DNA from: Dryas octopetala
Lineage: Eukaryota; Streptophyta; Magnoliopsida; Rosales; Rosaceae
Direction: 5' to 3'
Length of the DNA stretch: 64,000 nucleotides
NCBI GenBank assembly: GCA_963921425.1
Contig: OY992832.1
Coordinates: 16,590,835-16,654,834, forward strand
In this document: piece by piece, positions 32,938 through 45,849 of the stretch
How positions within the stretch are numbered: position 1 is the first letter of the stretch
Layout: each line of letters starts with the position of its first letter
The notes under the pieces: model-generated
Told to the model about the DNA's origin: nothing
Seen by the model: the letters and a program-made list of their open reading frames with translations, nothing else
Databases searched by the model: none
Made by a program: the position numbers and the translations under genes

Positions 32938-34523
32938 GATGTATGTGAATCTGGGTTTAGAGAGAGAGACGGAGAGAGAGAGGGAAAGAAACCCTAACCG
33001 CAAGGACGACCCGGTCCTCGGCGAGAGAGAGAGAGAATGAATTATGAATGTGTAAGTGAGGAGAGAGGTTTTTTTAAATATAAGGGGATAACTAGGGACA
33101 GGCACGTAATCTATTCGCGTGGCACATTTGTAATGGATTTGGGCCTGTGGTCCATCGTTGCCTTCATAGTTCATACTGGGGGCTCATAAAGAAAGCCCAC
33201 ACAGTTTTCTTTCCCCACCCCAAAAAAAAAAAAAAAAAAAAATCTGCAATTTCCTATTTTACCCTCAACTGTTTTTTTTTTATTTGCCAAGATTTTACCT
33301 TCAATTGTTAGAAAAACAAACAAACCAAAACTGATAGTCCCCACCTGACACCAAACTTCTCGAGAAAAACTTTTATATAACCTTCCGATATGTTTTATAT
33401 GTCTATCTCTGGTATCATCACATGGTGAGATAGAGATATACACTATAGGAGTATAGGACCATCTCATGAAAGTTTTTCTCCACTCCTTGCCCCCACTGGC
33501 AGGCAACGCCTCCCTCCTCAGGGGTGTAAGTTATAATTTCCTCAAAATTTTTTAGTATTGTTATATGCACACCTCACTTCCTCTCACACACACCCCTTCA
33601 TTTGAATAAAGAACAAAAGGAAAAAAAATAACCAACAAAACACCCCACCCTCAGCCACCGCTGATGCCATCAACCCACCCTCGCCGCCAGCGGTTCAACC
33701 TGTGCACTCTTATTATCTCTGTCTCTTTCCCTCTCAATCTGATTTGTTGCAGAGGCCTCCAGATCGGTGGTCGGCCGGACAAAATAGAGAGAGAAAGGGG
33801 AGAAAGGGAGAAAGGGAGAAAGGGAAAAAGATAGAGCCATAGAAGGAAGGAGAGAGAAAATGAATGAGAAAGGGAAAGAGAGAGAGAGAAGGAAAGGTTC
33901 TGTTAGATAAAAGGTTCAGCACTGGTCTACCGAACCATTGGGTTCATTTGATAGCAATCTACTGAACAATTAGAAACTATTCGGCATTTTATTGCTTAAT
34001 GAACCCAATAGATTCGACAGTCCAGTACTTAATGACTCGCGAACATGTTCACCCCCCAACACGAAATTTCAATCTTACACCTTTAACACTTGTAGTCCAA
34101 ATCATTTCAAATAGAAAAAAAAAAAAAAAAAGTTGTGAGTCTTGTGACAGATTAAACTATTGAAATTAGATAGAAAACCCTTATATTTAGATTTGAATAA
34201 AAAAACTTGAAATTAGGGCATATCTCCAAGTGTTTAAAATGGCTATGGTTGTGTGGTGGTTTGGGAGTTAGTGCGGGGTGGGTGTGTAGTGACTAGTGAG
34301 AAAATTTGGTGATAGAAATTAGTTTGAATATAATAGGGGTAGTTTGGTAATGTGAGGGGTGTGTTATGAGAAATTTCAAATTTTAAAAAGTTAAATGGGT
34401 GTGTAATGAGAAAGAGATGTATAGCGAGAGGACATTAGACTTGCATATAGCAGCGCTCAAAGTTTTTATCAACTTCCAAAGATAGAAAGACAATGTTACG
34501 TGATCTTCTGTTAAAGTTTTTTT

Positions 34524-34808
34524 GGCCAAAAGACGTTTTTAGTCTATGTACTTTGATCCCACCATTTTAATTTGAATTTTTTAAGGATTGTATTTCTATT
34601 AATGTCGTAATCAGATTTAATCCATTAAAATTGTCTACTTCAGAGCCCATCATATGGTGCCACATAAGCATTTTTTGTCTTAGTTTTGACAAATTAGATC
34701 TGATGGCAACACAAATAAAAATACTGTTCTACAAACTTGCAAATTAAAATTACAGAACCAAAGTCTAACTTACGGCAAAGTTCATGGACTAACAGTGACT
34801 TTACGCCT
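34524..34808. mobile_element. Probable MITE near the HSP15.4 promoter
   Basis: The left end ggccaaaagacgtttttag, continuing tctatgtactttga, is matched imperfectly by the reverse complement of the right end, ggcgtaaagtcactgttag, continuing tccatgaactttgc. The element is about 285 bp and AT-rich. Flanks also share a ~30-bp similar block (cttctgttaaagttt versus cttctgtcaaagttt), so the true duplication is uncertain. Confidence 0.5.
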
Positions 34809-34936
34809 TGTTTTTTTTTTATGACCTTCTGTCAAAGTTTGAATAGCCAAATCACGAGGAAAAGATCGAAAAAGGAAAGGGAATAGCCTATATAACCTCC
34901 CTCATTAAGTCCAACCCCAACTTGGCCTACTTGGGC

Positions 34937-34944
34937 TATAAAAA
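34937..34944 (+). promoter_or_regulatory. TATA box of the small heat-shock gene
   Basis: TATAAAAA lies about 96 bp before the ATG at 35040. I found no perfect array of alternating GAA/TTC heat-shock elements in the 120 bp upstream, only same-orientation gaa words near 34858-34885. Confidence 0.6.
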
Positions 34945-35039
34945 GCCAACCAACTACCTCCTTTCCTTTCCCTCTCTATTAAGCCACCGCCTTATCATAC
35001 CACTGTTGATTACGAACCCTGCCTCTTGCAAACAAAGCA

Positions 35040-35539
35040 ATGGAGCTCCCAACTTTCCACCCTCTCCAATATGTCTTCCCTTCTCATCTCCTCTATCCAT
35101 ATCACTTGACCCCAGAAAACTATGTGCACTGGACTGAGACTCCACAGTCTCACATTTTCTCTGCTGACCTCCCTGGTAATCACTTTTTTCTTTTGGTCCT
35201 TTTTCTTCTTTCACTTTCTTCTTATGAGTCCTTAGAATAAAACTTTGTGTCCATCTTTGGTTGTTGTGGGCAGGTGTGAGGAAGGAGGAGATAAAAGTAG
35301 AAGTGGAGGACTCAGTGTACCTCATAATTCGAACACAGAAAACTGATGAGTCTGCAGAGCCTAGCAGGACCTTCATGAGGAAGTTTAGGCTTCCGGGTCG
35401 GGTCGACATCGACCGAATTTCAGCTGGGTATGAAGATGGGGTCTTGACAGTCACAGTGCCAAGGTCTTTGAGGAGGAGCTTCTTTATTGACCCAGCTGAC
35501 ATGCCAGAACGGCTTGAAGTTCTTGCAAGAGCTGCTTGA
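35040..35539 (+). CDS. HSP15.4: 15.4 kDa class V small heat-shock protein
   Basis: Two exons, 35040-35175 and 35274-35539, with a codon split in LPG|VRKEE, give 133 residues (Arabidopsis HSP15.4 is 134). After a short Tyr/Pro-rich N-terminus ([16 protein letters not shown]), an alpha-crystallin domain runs from about residue 30 ([21 protein letters not shown]) through IKVEVED and [12 protein letters not shown] to GVLTVTVPR. An intron in the middle of the alpha-crystallin domain is unusual for small heat-shock genes, which are mostly intronless. Small heat-shock proteins bind unfolding clients without ATP; this class is thought to be cytosolic or nuclear. The C-terminal I-x-I anchor is not obvious. 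Confidence 0.9.
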
Positions 35540-36447
35540 TTGATCTTTTTTTTTTTTTTTTTTGTCTGAAAACGAATAAGCTTGATTGATCTCAAACATT
35601 ATGGTACTTATATTATCATTATTAGGTGCTAAGGTTTTGTTGGGTTGTGCTGGATTTGAGTTCTCGCATTCCTGTGTACAAACGTTTTAGAATCTATATT
35701 GGTTTCTCTCAAAATTCATATCTTTCAAAGTGATTTTGGTGCTTAGTCTGTATGTAGAAGATTATGATCTTGATTAACTATTTGGACTAATTTGGAGTTT
35801 AGTAGTAAGCCTTTTACGTAATTATGAAAGGGCAATCCTCGGTAAATTATACTGGTGCAAAAATATCTAGGCCAAAGCAAAATATCTTATCCAGACCCCA
35901 GTTTATAAATTCCAGCCACCAAAGAGATGGCTTCTGCAATTCACCAGGTGTAAAAAAGGGACTGTTATATCTGGAACAAAAAAAAGAGAGCATCTAAAGT
36001 GCAGCACCTGTAAATGAACCATAACTATATAATTGAAGAAGATAATTTGCAGATGGCAGTCTCAGACTCTCAGTAGCCATGGGGACCACAAGATTCAATG
36101 TCTAATTGTCTAACACAGAGTTGTGTTTGCTTGTCTAATTAAATAATTAATTAATAATTAAAAAAATATGCAACACACAAAATCAAGATGATAAAAGAGA
36201 GAAGTTGTAAATTGTTCGGCCAAGTCATCCATGTGCATTCACATGCCACTCCCACATTTACTGTAGAAAATGCAAGCATCGAGTTGATAACATTTAAGAA
36301 GAAAATGATGAAGTGGCCAAAAAAAAGAAGAAGAACAAAATGATGACACACGGGGTACGATTCATAGGTAATCTCAATCTCAATGCCCAAATATACACTA
36401 ACTAAACATAACTTCTACACATGACATGCAAATTCAAAACCCTAGCT
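35540..36447. other. Intergenic between convergent HSP15.4 and ASPM
   Basis: Both genes end here, so it holds two 3' untranslated regions. No further gene seen. Confidence 0.55.
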
Positions 36448-39400
36448 TTATGTTGCCATTTTTAGAACTTCAACAGCCTCCCTTAGTCTTCTCTCTGTAT
36501 TTTCTCTAGCAATTGTAGCTCGGCCATTCCTGCATTAAGAAAGTAGGGATTAAGGTTGACTGATATAACAGAGATCATATATGCATATATGATAACATCC
36601 CAAAACTCCAGGGAATTTAAGTATAGTTAGAAAAGATCTTTGCTGAAAATCTGACCTCTTCTCATTGGCTGCCTTCCTACTAAGTTCCTCAACAAGACTG
36701 TGTAGCCTTTTCAAAAGGGCAGGTGACTTGCGTACAGCTTCAACACCTTTATGACTAGAGCATATCTTCTTCAGAAGTTCAGAAGCAATGAAATAACCCT
36801 CCTCCTTGTTCCTGAACATAAAGCAAATTAGCCCCATAGCTTAAAATGTCAAAAGGCTTATACACTCAACTTTCAAAATGAAAGGCATACAAACCTTAGC
36901 AACTCCCAGAGAACAGTTTCTACAGACTGTTGACTATCAATTAACACTTCAACCAGATGTGGATAGCGAGCAAGGTTTCTTAATGTTGAGAGCGTGTGCT
37001 TTAGAACCACCTGATCAGGTATACTTCGGCTGGCTGAGCGAATAAGTTTCAGCAAGATTGGAATAGCTCCTGCTTCCACAAGTCTTTCACAACATTTCTG
37101 AGAATGTGTTGTAGCCATATCTATATAATACAATTCTAATGTAAGTATATCACGCTAGGATTCCTTTTCATGTAGGATTAATTGGAAGACAACGTTGATT
37201 TGAAATCCCACAGATTACACCGTATTATATCAATTAACTGAATGTAGTATCAGTGACAAACCATGAACAGGTAAGCCAATCAATCCATACACTAAAATAC
37301 AATATGTTGCACATAATGTTCTTGGGGCCTTCACCAATCTATGTATAATAAGATGAAAAAATAAAATACTGCAACTCTAGTACAAGGCAAAAATAAGTAA
37401 AACCACACACAAGCTAGCTTGTTGCATCACATTCGTTTAGACAGACGTAAGAATTGGAGTTTTTGCAACACAGAATTATTAAACACTTACCCAAAGTGGT
37501 ACAAGTATGAAGAATGCCGCTGAGAGTTTTCATTGTTAGTAGTTCTGAAAGCGCTGCTACAAGTTTGTTTATAATACGCATGCTATCATCCACATTTGTG
37601 GCAGACTTTTGCACTCTCAAGCGCAAATCCAGTAGCTGACTACCTGACTCTTTTTTCCTTACAAGGCAACCTCTCCAGTATGACTGTCACTCAAAAAAAA
37701 TTTACAAAATTTACTGATTTCAGCAACCCAATTCAAAACAGACAACTATGGGCTAAAAAGGCCAGAAATAATGACTAATCAATATATACAAAACGGCCAA
37801 AGACAACTATATACACTACAATCTTTTGTGCCCATCTGACCTTCCCCTTTAGAAGATAAAAATGAAACACGAGATAAATTTAACATGATATATCACTTCA
37901 AAAACTAATTTCACAATTCCTGTAAGAAACAGCTCAATAAACATTTATCATACTAATATAGTAATCTAAGTTCTAACTGCTAAAACATGCTTTCAGCATT
38001 CATGTCAAACCAAATTTATCAGGAATGTACTGAGACTAACCAAAAGCTACATATAGCCAGTATATGTGTGAGAGCATGTCTAATCGCACTTTAGCCGCAT
38101 CAAGTGACATTAGAGATCACAAATAAAAGAAATTAAGAAAAAAAAAAAAAACATTACAGGTAGGATATGGGAAACTGCAACAAATATAGAATGTCTTACT
38201 TGTATCACAACAATACATTGCCTCTCTCTTGTAGTTTTTTGCCTAGCAAACCACCCTCGAATATGAGACTGAATAATGACTACAGACTTTGTTCTGAATT
38301 TTAGTGACAGAGCAGCCCTCCACCACCTTTGCAGTTTCAACACAGAGAAAAAATATATATTTAATTCGACACTCTTATAGAAGGCTCCTGTGCTCTTTAA
38401 AAGACAACCATTGGGGATGACTGGACGTAGGGAAGAAGAGCCTGCAACAACCAAAACCATAAACATTTCTAAGTTGAAGTAAATTTTAACTCACAACTAG
38501 AACATGCAACATTCAATAAGTCAAATGGGTAACCAGTGGGGAAAATTGTACTAATATACCTAAGAGCCTATTTCGACCAATCTGCCCTCTGACTATCCGT
38601 TGAATTTCCACTGCAGCTTGTCTAAGGCGATGAAATGCCTGACGACATTTCAGGCATTGAATAGCACGCTGGATCTTTACTACAGCCTCTCTTTGGCACA
38701 AGAAGTAACTTCTTAACAACCAACCACGGCAGTATCTCTGAATTCATTTTAAGTACACTACTGAGATACAATATTTACACAACAAAAAAAAGAACACAAT
38801 AGGCGCTCATCTAGATAATAGAAATATCAGGACAACAGAATATACTCGCACATAAGATGACCGTAATTAATATAGATAAGGTTTTCTCTTTGGGAGCTAC
38901 CTCAGGGAAAGTGTAAACAGAAACACCCTATATGCTGAGAAGAGATGGAGAACTACTTACTTGGATTGCAACAATGAGATGCCTACGTTGATCGGCTTCT
39001 CTCCGGGCAACACACCCACGTACATAAGATTGGATGATGGTGGCTGACACAGTTGCAATTTTGTATTTCTGATAAGCCTTCCAACATCTTGACATTCGAA
39101 AAACACTTTGGATTTTTATTATTGCTTGCCTTTGAATGTGAAAACGCCTCCTCAATAGCCAACTAAGAAAATGACTTTGAATTTTAGTTGCAGCAAGGTG
39201 CTGATAACGAAGAGAATGACGGACAGAAAAATTCTTCCAAGCAAGCTGGATTTTAACTGCTCCCCGCATTTGAAGATCATGTGCACCATTTTCCTCACAC
39301 AGTTTGAAATTTTTATCAATCAGAGCAACCCCATGAATGTATCTCGACCTTGCAAGCCACCCACGAATATATCTTTGGACAACTATAGCAGCATTGACTA

Positions 39401-42400
39401 GATCAGTAGTGCATACATCACGATTTACAATGCCTCCACCCTGATGTCTTTGAACAATCCAATTCTTTGCAGCTCGTTGGATGAGCAAAACCGACTTCTT
39501 TAATTTGACAAAACCATGTCTGTCAACAATGAACATAGCATATCTCCTCCATGTTTCTGGTTGTCTCCACCTTTCTGTATGATTAGCCAAGTAAATCATG
39601 TTCATGTGAAATTCCATACATGAATGCAAATGAAAGAGTTGCTGAAAAGAAGAAGATACCACATGGAAACTCTTGAACTTGAGTAGTGCTGAAATTTATG
39701 CAAGCTGATTTCTGCCTCACACTTAGCCAAGCACGCACAACTGTTTGCAAAAAAGATGTAGCACTCAACATCTTCAAAAACTTGCGACGTTCAATAGCTC
39801 GTCTGAAATGAGACTGTATCCTCTTTGCAGCATTTACTGGAAGTATTGGATAAGGAACAGGAAGAAAATATTACGTACTACAACTTATGATATCAGGACC
39901 AGGAGTAAAATGATCATATAAAATTATAGCTTGCCAATAAACTCTAATCTCCTGAGTAATAGAAGAAGAAAACAGAAAATAAATAAATGAATCACATAAC
40001 AATTTGACTTTGGACACAGAAAACTCAGTGGAGAGGGAGAGGAATTAAACGCAACATTGTGCTTGCCTGATATCCGGAAGTCAAAAAATAATTACAATTA
40101 TGAAAACTTAACCACAGTTGACAAAATAATCATTAGAACATAGTACCAACAGACAAAATTATAAGAAAATAAAAAAATTAATATAAATTAACAGAATATT
40201 GACAAGAATGTTCCACTTCTGACATAGAAACTGCTAACAATAAAACATGGCATAATGATGAAAATTACTGTTGCATTGAACTAGAAAAGATAAAACTAAT
40301 TACCTCTTGGAATATTATTGTTGCCTTGGTCTGTAGAGAGGCCATGCAAAGTAAGAGCAGCCAGTTTTCCAACAGATTTATGGTTCCTTTCAGCCATATC
40401 TTGCCACCAGGCCTGGATGGCCTTAAACTTTCTGAAAGAATCTGTTTGTATACACAAATATCAGACTAAATTAAATTAAATTAAACAATCAGTTTCAACA
40501 AAGGAATAAAAAGGTTCTAATTAGGATACGACTTCATAGAAAATTATTTCTTTCAATGATGTTATTGATTACATAAAACAGATCTCCTTAAAGGAAACAA
40601 CGAACTTCTTATGTAATACATCCTTGTAGATAGTAGGCACCATAGCTTTACCCTAAAATTATACAAAGCTTAAAATAAAGGACAATCCATAATAGATTAA
40701 TGCAAATTTTGTTCCAAATGTGATTATCTACTTTGAGTTGTCAAGATTCCTGGTACCACCTCTTTTGCAGACTACAAGTTTAGAATACTATTCTCATACT
40801 GGCAATATATGGAAAACTGACAAGTTCTACCTACATGATCCTATGCTAAAGACAACTACCAGAAAGTATAGAAAGAAACCTTCAGTACTGTGGTCATATG
40901 TTTCTTCTTCAATGTGTGCTGCTTTGGGTCTTACAGAACATCCCATACATGAAAATTTTCTCTCTGGACTCTGGCAATCACAACCCAAAAGTTTATGGAA
41001 ATTTAACTGATCCTGCAAAGGAGATAATCAATTTTAAAGTATGACAACAATTGTATCCACTTATCTTCCACGACAATAATATCAGGCATTACCATATTCT
41101 TCTTGACAATCAGTTGAGATGAAAGGAACACCAATAGGATCACCACACTCCGGTCATTACGTGCACCATTATACTCAATAATGTCACTTCTTTGCAGAAC
41201 CTGTTGAAATAGTTCCAGAAGATGTGTTACAAACTTACAAACCATAAGACATTATAACATACCTAAATGCAATTCCAACATTAGTTTTACTTATTCCTAT
41301 AGGTAATTAAATGGTCCAGATTTGGAAAAATTATAAGTATACTGGACGTTTTTTATCAAATGGGAACGAAGCAAAGAAAACTAGCACAAACCTCCGGAAA
41401 ATTTCCCAATAATGTCATCAATTTCTGTGATAATAAAAAGTTGTGCACTGCATCTGAATAATCAGTCGCTAACATGATTGATTCTTCGTGACTTGATTTA
41501 TTAGGATCCTGTATAAATATGGTTTAATGAGAGTGAAGTGAAGGAAACTATATCTCTATATTCACAAAGTCAGCAAGGCTGGAAAAAAAAAATATAGCAC
41601 CTTTGATGACCAAGCACAACAAAGTTGCTTACGAAAGTAATAGTCTAGAAGGCACCATATGGCTTTTCCATCAACCAATGAAGAAAAACAGTCAACCTTG
41701 CAATCATAATTTGCACAAATTGCCTGAAAACCGAAATGATAATGATTGTCAAGTGCAGAGCAGTCAGAGATCTAATTTCAATTGTGAACAGCTATGAATA
41801 CCCACAAAAATCCCAAAATAAGCAATACCTGAATCCAATTTAAAAGCATTTCCAAGGAAGAGGAATCAAAACTGATCAAATTATCCTATGAAAGGGAAAA
41901 GAATGAATAAAAGTCGAGTGTTATTCCAACTCTAGAACAAGTAAAGATAATACCAATTCAAAAATTTAAAATAACACCAAAAAAAAAAAGATAGATAGAA
42001 ATATAACCAACAGGGAAACTAATTAAAAAACTAATCCACATTGATACAGGCATACCTCATTTCCACAAATTTTGCAAATTTCCTCAGCTAATTCTGTTTT
42101 CTTGACCAAAAGAGGCAGCTGCAAGTTCAATGATAAAGTTATATGAAGAATGTTAGTATCAAGTAGATAATGATAAATTCCTAAACCTGCAATGCAACAG
42201 TTCTAAGACAATGGGAGAGAGAGGAAAGGAACGGGCCTGCAAATGAACAAACATGTTCCAGAGCAAGGAAAGAATAAGTTCCTTGTCCCCGTCAGCAATA
42301 TCATCTTCCGCAATCATCATTCCATCTTCATCATGTAAAACAACACCAGACTGCCTAATATACTGCAGGGCAATGCCACAATTTGCCAAGCGCTTCTTAA

Positions 42401-44457
42401 GTGTATCTGCTGGAACAACCATTTTCTGCACTTGCAAAAGAACCATGAAATCACTAAATAATATAAAATTTCCAGTTAAATAATAATTGAATCTGCTTAT
42501 TCATTCTAAGATAAAGAATGAAAATAACAACCATGAGGATAGATGCATCATCTTGTAAAAGTTGAATTGCTCTACACAAGCGCACCCCATCTTTAAGATC
42601 GGCAAATAAATCTGTAACTCGAAAGTCAAATTCAACAAGGGGACACTGCACAGTAACAAATTTCATTAATAAAATAGACAATGGAAAAATAATTTTGTTT
42701 ACACTAAATTCTCAGTGGACTTCATGCCTTCACATTAAGGTAGACCGTCTATCTATATCAATCTTAAAGGGTACTCATTTCCCTCACACACTGAAAACAC
42801 ACACACATGTACCAAATCTCATGCAAATGAGTGTCATACATGGAATGAACCACCTACCTGCTGATAAGATACTTTGTACCCTAAAATCACCAGATGTGCT
42901 AACACATTACCTTCTCCAAGCATGACATCAGATGAGAGAAAATCTAGTTTTGAGCCACAAAGAGAGATAAGTCAACCCTACAGTTGATAAAGATTAAAGC
43001 ATGGTTATAAAACCATTAATGGGAAGTGCAAGAGGGGAGTGAATCGATAATTACCATGGATCACCTGATGACTTGATTTAATACTTGATTGCACCGTAAA
43101 CAATAAAGGAGAACCCCCATCCAAACCATCAATACCATACTTAAGAGAAAGACTGCTCTGACATTTAGCTCTATCAAGGATAAGAACAAGCAACAGAAAT
43201 CTCTTCAAAATGACATTTCCCAGAGCTTCATAATAACCCGGTCTGTAAAGACCCTCAACCATCTTGTTATAAGCATAATCTTTTGCTAGACCCGCATGTG
43301 CAAAAAATTGCTTCTCAATGATCATTTTCAAAAATGTGATTTCATCATCAGAAATAACATCTCTATCAGACAACAAAGAATCACCACCAAATATAATGTA
43401 CAATCCAATTCGAAGCCAAATTGGGTTATAACTCAGGAGGATCCTAGTGGCCTTCTCCTTCAACCCAACATCAGTTACTAAGGGACAATGCACCTTCATC
43501 TTCAATCTCTTTTCATCAATATTCTGAGAGATAATAAAACAGTCAGCCAACGTGGTTCAACTATTCGAGCAAAAATATATAGCATTAAGGATAGCAACAA
43601 AAACAAAACAATTGGACTATGAAATGAACACAAACAGATTAGGAGATAGTCACACAAACATTTTCTTTGACTCGTCCTAAATTTTCTAAGCAACCAAAAC
43701 TTAAAATGAAACCATGTAACGAAAATTATTATGGCAGTATAAGAATCCAAACCTTAGCTATTTGAGTCATCACATCAAAAACCTCCTTGCAACTGCCAAA
43801 GCTGAAATAAAGTCTCATCCTCTGCGTCAAATCATCAAAACTACACACAAGTTTCAACGAGGACCGCAAGTTCAAATACTTGGAGCTCGAAAAAGCCATA
43901 GAAGTCTCGGTATCTTCGTCCCCAACGGCCCGCCACGACGAGTCTCTCTGGCGCTTTGGGTCCCGCCATGCTGCATCAACCCGAACCCCAATGCCGGGGG
44001 GATCGCTGTCCCTCTTCCCCTTGGGGAGCGGTGTTCCAGTGCGGTGGTCCCCATCGATCGGCAAATTGCAGCCGCAGGATTTAGGGTTCTCGAAGAGGAA
44101 ATTGAGCCAGACAGTGAGAGACTTGGCCAGTGACTTGAGGGACTGCTCCTTTTGAATTTGGGCCTTGCGAGAGGACTGGGACTGCTCTAACTCGACGGCC
44201 TTGAGTTTACGCGCGGCCTTGGTCCGTGACGAGCTCGACGGAGGAGGAGCCAGAGAGGGACGGCGGCGAAATGACGAAGAAGTACGCGGGGTTTGCTTGG
44301 AGGCTGTGAAGAATTGGGGGCAGGGAGAGTGGATGTTGGAGATTCGCGAGGGGCGTTTTGGGGTTTTGAAGTTCGAAACGTCTTTGAAGACGGTGGAGGA
44401 GGAGGAGTATTTGTACGGCAACGGTGACGGACAAGACGGTGGCTCTTCGCCTTCCAT
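36448..44457 (-). CDS. ASPM: ASPM (abnormal spindle) homologue, 20 exons
   Basis: Exons on the minus strand: 44457-43753, 43523-43055, 42943-42858, 42645-42532, 42425-42237, 42118-42056, 41885-41829, 41723-41601, 41508-41392, 41200-41093, 41012-40880, 40441-40304, 39836-39660, 39574-38961, 38737-38560, 38441-38200, 37683-37491, 37120-36895, 36811-36656 and 36529-36448. They total 4,170 bases, 1,389 residues, with no frame break. After a basic disordered N-terminus come calponin-homology-like regions at about 395-600 (FDFRVTDLFADLKDGVRLC; LVDGKAIWCLLDYY), at least nine IQ motifs from about 770 to 1130 (for example VVQRYIRGWLARS, IQSHIRGWFARQ) that bind calmodulin, and an armadillo-like C-terminus (LVEAGAIPILLKLI). 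Animal ASPM acts at spindle poles; a microtubule/spindle role in plants is inferred. The intron after exon 5 has a GC donor. Start: first Met of MEGEEPPSCPS. Confidence 0.93.
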
Positions 44458-45849
44458 TTCTGAGCTTTGTCTGAGATTTTCGACGCGAGGGGCGTTTGAT
44501 TTGAAATTGAAAATGCGGGAGAGAAGCGGGAAAGGAGATGATTGTTAAAGCGTCGCACGTGCCGGAAGGGAGAGGCTTTACACGAGTTTGAGCAAATTTA
44601 ACTACCTTTCCTAATTTACTTTCTCTTTCAACCTTTTTGTCTTATTATTCTCGTTCTTCGATGTATGATATGAACCCGTTTATTTTTTAAGATTACTCTT
44701 TAAAATTTATATTTATAAAAATTCAACTAAATTATAAAATTTTTGGTTATGTAACTATTATTATATAAACAAACGATGAGTCTAATTATTACCAAAACTA
44801 TCTATTAATGTGATAATTGTTACATAAACAAACAATTTTCGATTAAAGGGTTATCTAAAAAATAAACGGTGCTGATTATAAAATTCTATTGCATAATGAT
44901 CAAAATAAAAGAAAATGTCAAAGGAGAAGGTAATGCATTCCTCAATTAGCAAAACTGCAAAACAACCACAACATTCTATGAACACTCGGCAGAGGTGTTA
45001 AACAAATCTTGCCATGTTGGTTCAGTTTATGTCCATTTGTGTTTCGTGATATATAATGTTGATTCTTTTAACAATTGTATCATACTCATACCAACCAAAT
45101 AGCTAAGACCTAGGATTGACACAATACGCAATCCATATGTGCTTATGTTGTACTTTAATGGGCCTATGAGCTTTTTTCTTTTTATTATTTTTACTTTCTT
45201 ACAAGAAAAAATAACATTTTTGCTTGAAATTGATTTTTTTGTTGAAATTTTATGGAAAAAAGAACAAAATTATATTAATTGAGTTGTGCGTAGTTCAAGC
45301 GTATTTCAAGCTTGTGCTTGTGCTCATGTTGTGCCGTGCCTAATGGGCTATCAAACCTGGACCATATGCTTGTAGTGTATTCATGTCAGCTCAACCCATT
45401 GTGTCGTGTTGTACTGTATCGTGCTTGTGTCGGTCTTGGTAGTGTATGGACTTCTCAACCACATGACGATCAAAAGCCCAACTATAGCCCATGGGCTGAG
45501 CCCAAAAAACTGAAGGAACTCCGATACTATCTTGTATCTACAGGTCTAGCAAGGGAGGAATAAGATGGTTGGTCCGTGAGAACCACGCGCGCTCTGATTC
45601 GTACAGCATTTGTCACTCCGCCTTGGTGTGAGCCCAAGACAAACACAAGTTGCAATACCCGTCTGTGGCCGTCTCGTCTTTTCTTCCACTTTCCGCACCC
45701 TCTCTCTTTGCAATCTCCTCCAATTCTCCGTCTCTTAAAATCTCTCTGCAAAATTCCCAAACCCTTTTGGGCTTCAATTGAGCTTCCGATTCAACCTCCG
45801 AAAAAGAAAATTGCAAGAATTTGCTTCAGCTTGCAATTGAATAATAGCC
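44458..45849. promoter_or_regulatory. Divergent promoter region of ASPM and Derlin-2
   Basis: The genes are head to head, so this 1.39 kb must hold both promoters and leaders. A MITE-like insertion (about 44676-44869) lies in it. The last ~260 bp are a GC-richer, pyrimidine-rich Derlin leader. Small frames on both strands are leader sequence. Confidence 0.6.
44676..44869. mobile_element. Probable MITE (194 bp) in the shared promoter
   Basis: The left end CCGTTTATTTTTTAAGATTA mirrors the right end, whose reverse complement is CCGTTTATTTTTTAGATAAC. The match covers about 27 bp, with more inverted similarity inside (taaacaaac words). The target duplication is not clear. Confidence 0.6.

Larger units (their letters stand above)
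32938..35039. other. RBP45/HSP15.4 divergent intergenic region
   Basis: GA-rich RBP45 leader (32950-33040), poly-A run near 33225, then a stretch 33555-34455 whose ends are weakly inverted (tgttatatgcacacct versus reverse complement tgctatatgcaagtct), probably an old transposon with a GA-rich centre at 33780-33900. Another likely MITE is listed separately. No gene seen. Confidence 0.45.

Noticed and set aside
32644-33174. Longer RBP45 start giving 79 extra residues
   Set aside because: The extension is translated GA/CT-rich leader; family members begin at MMQPG-like sequence.
43762-44548. Several long antisense frames over ASPM exon 1
   Set aside because: They mirror the GC-rich first exon and show no family features.
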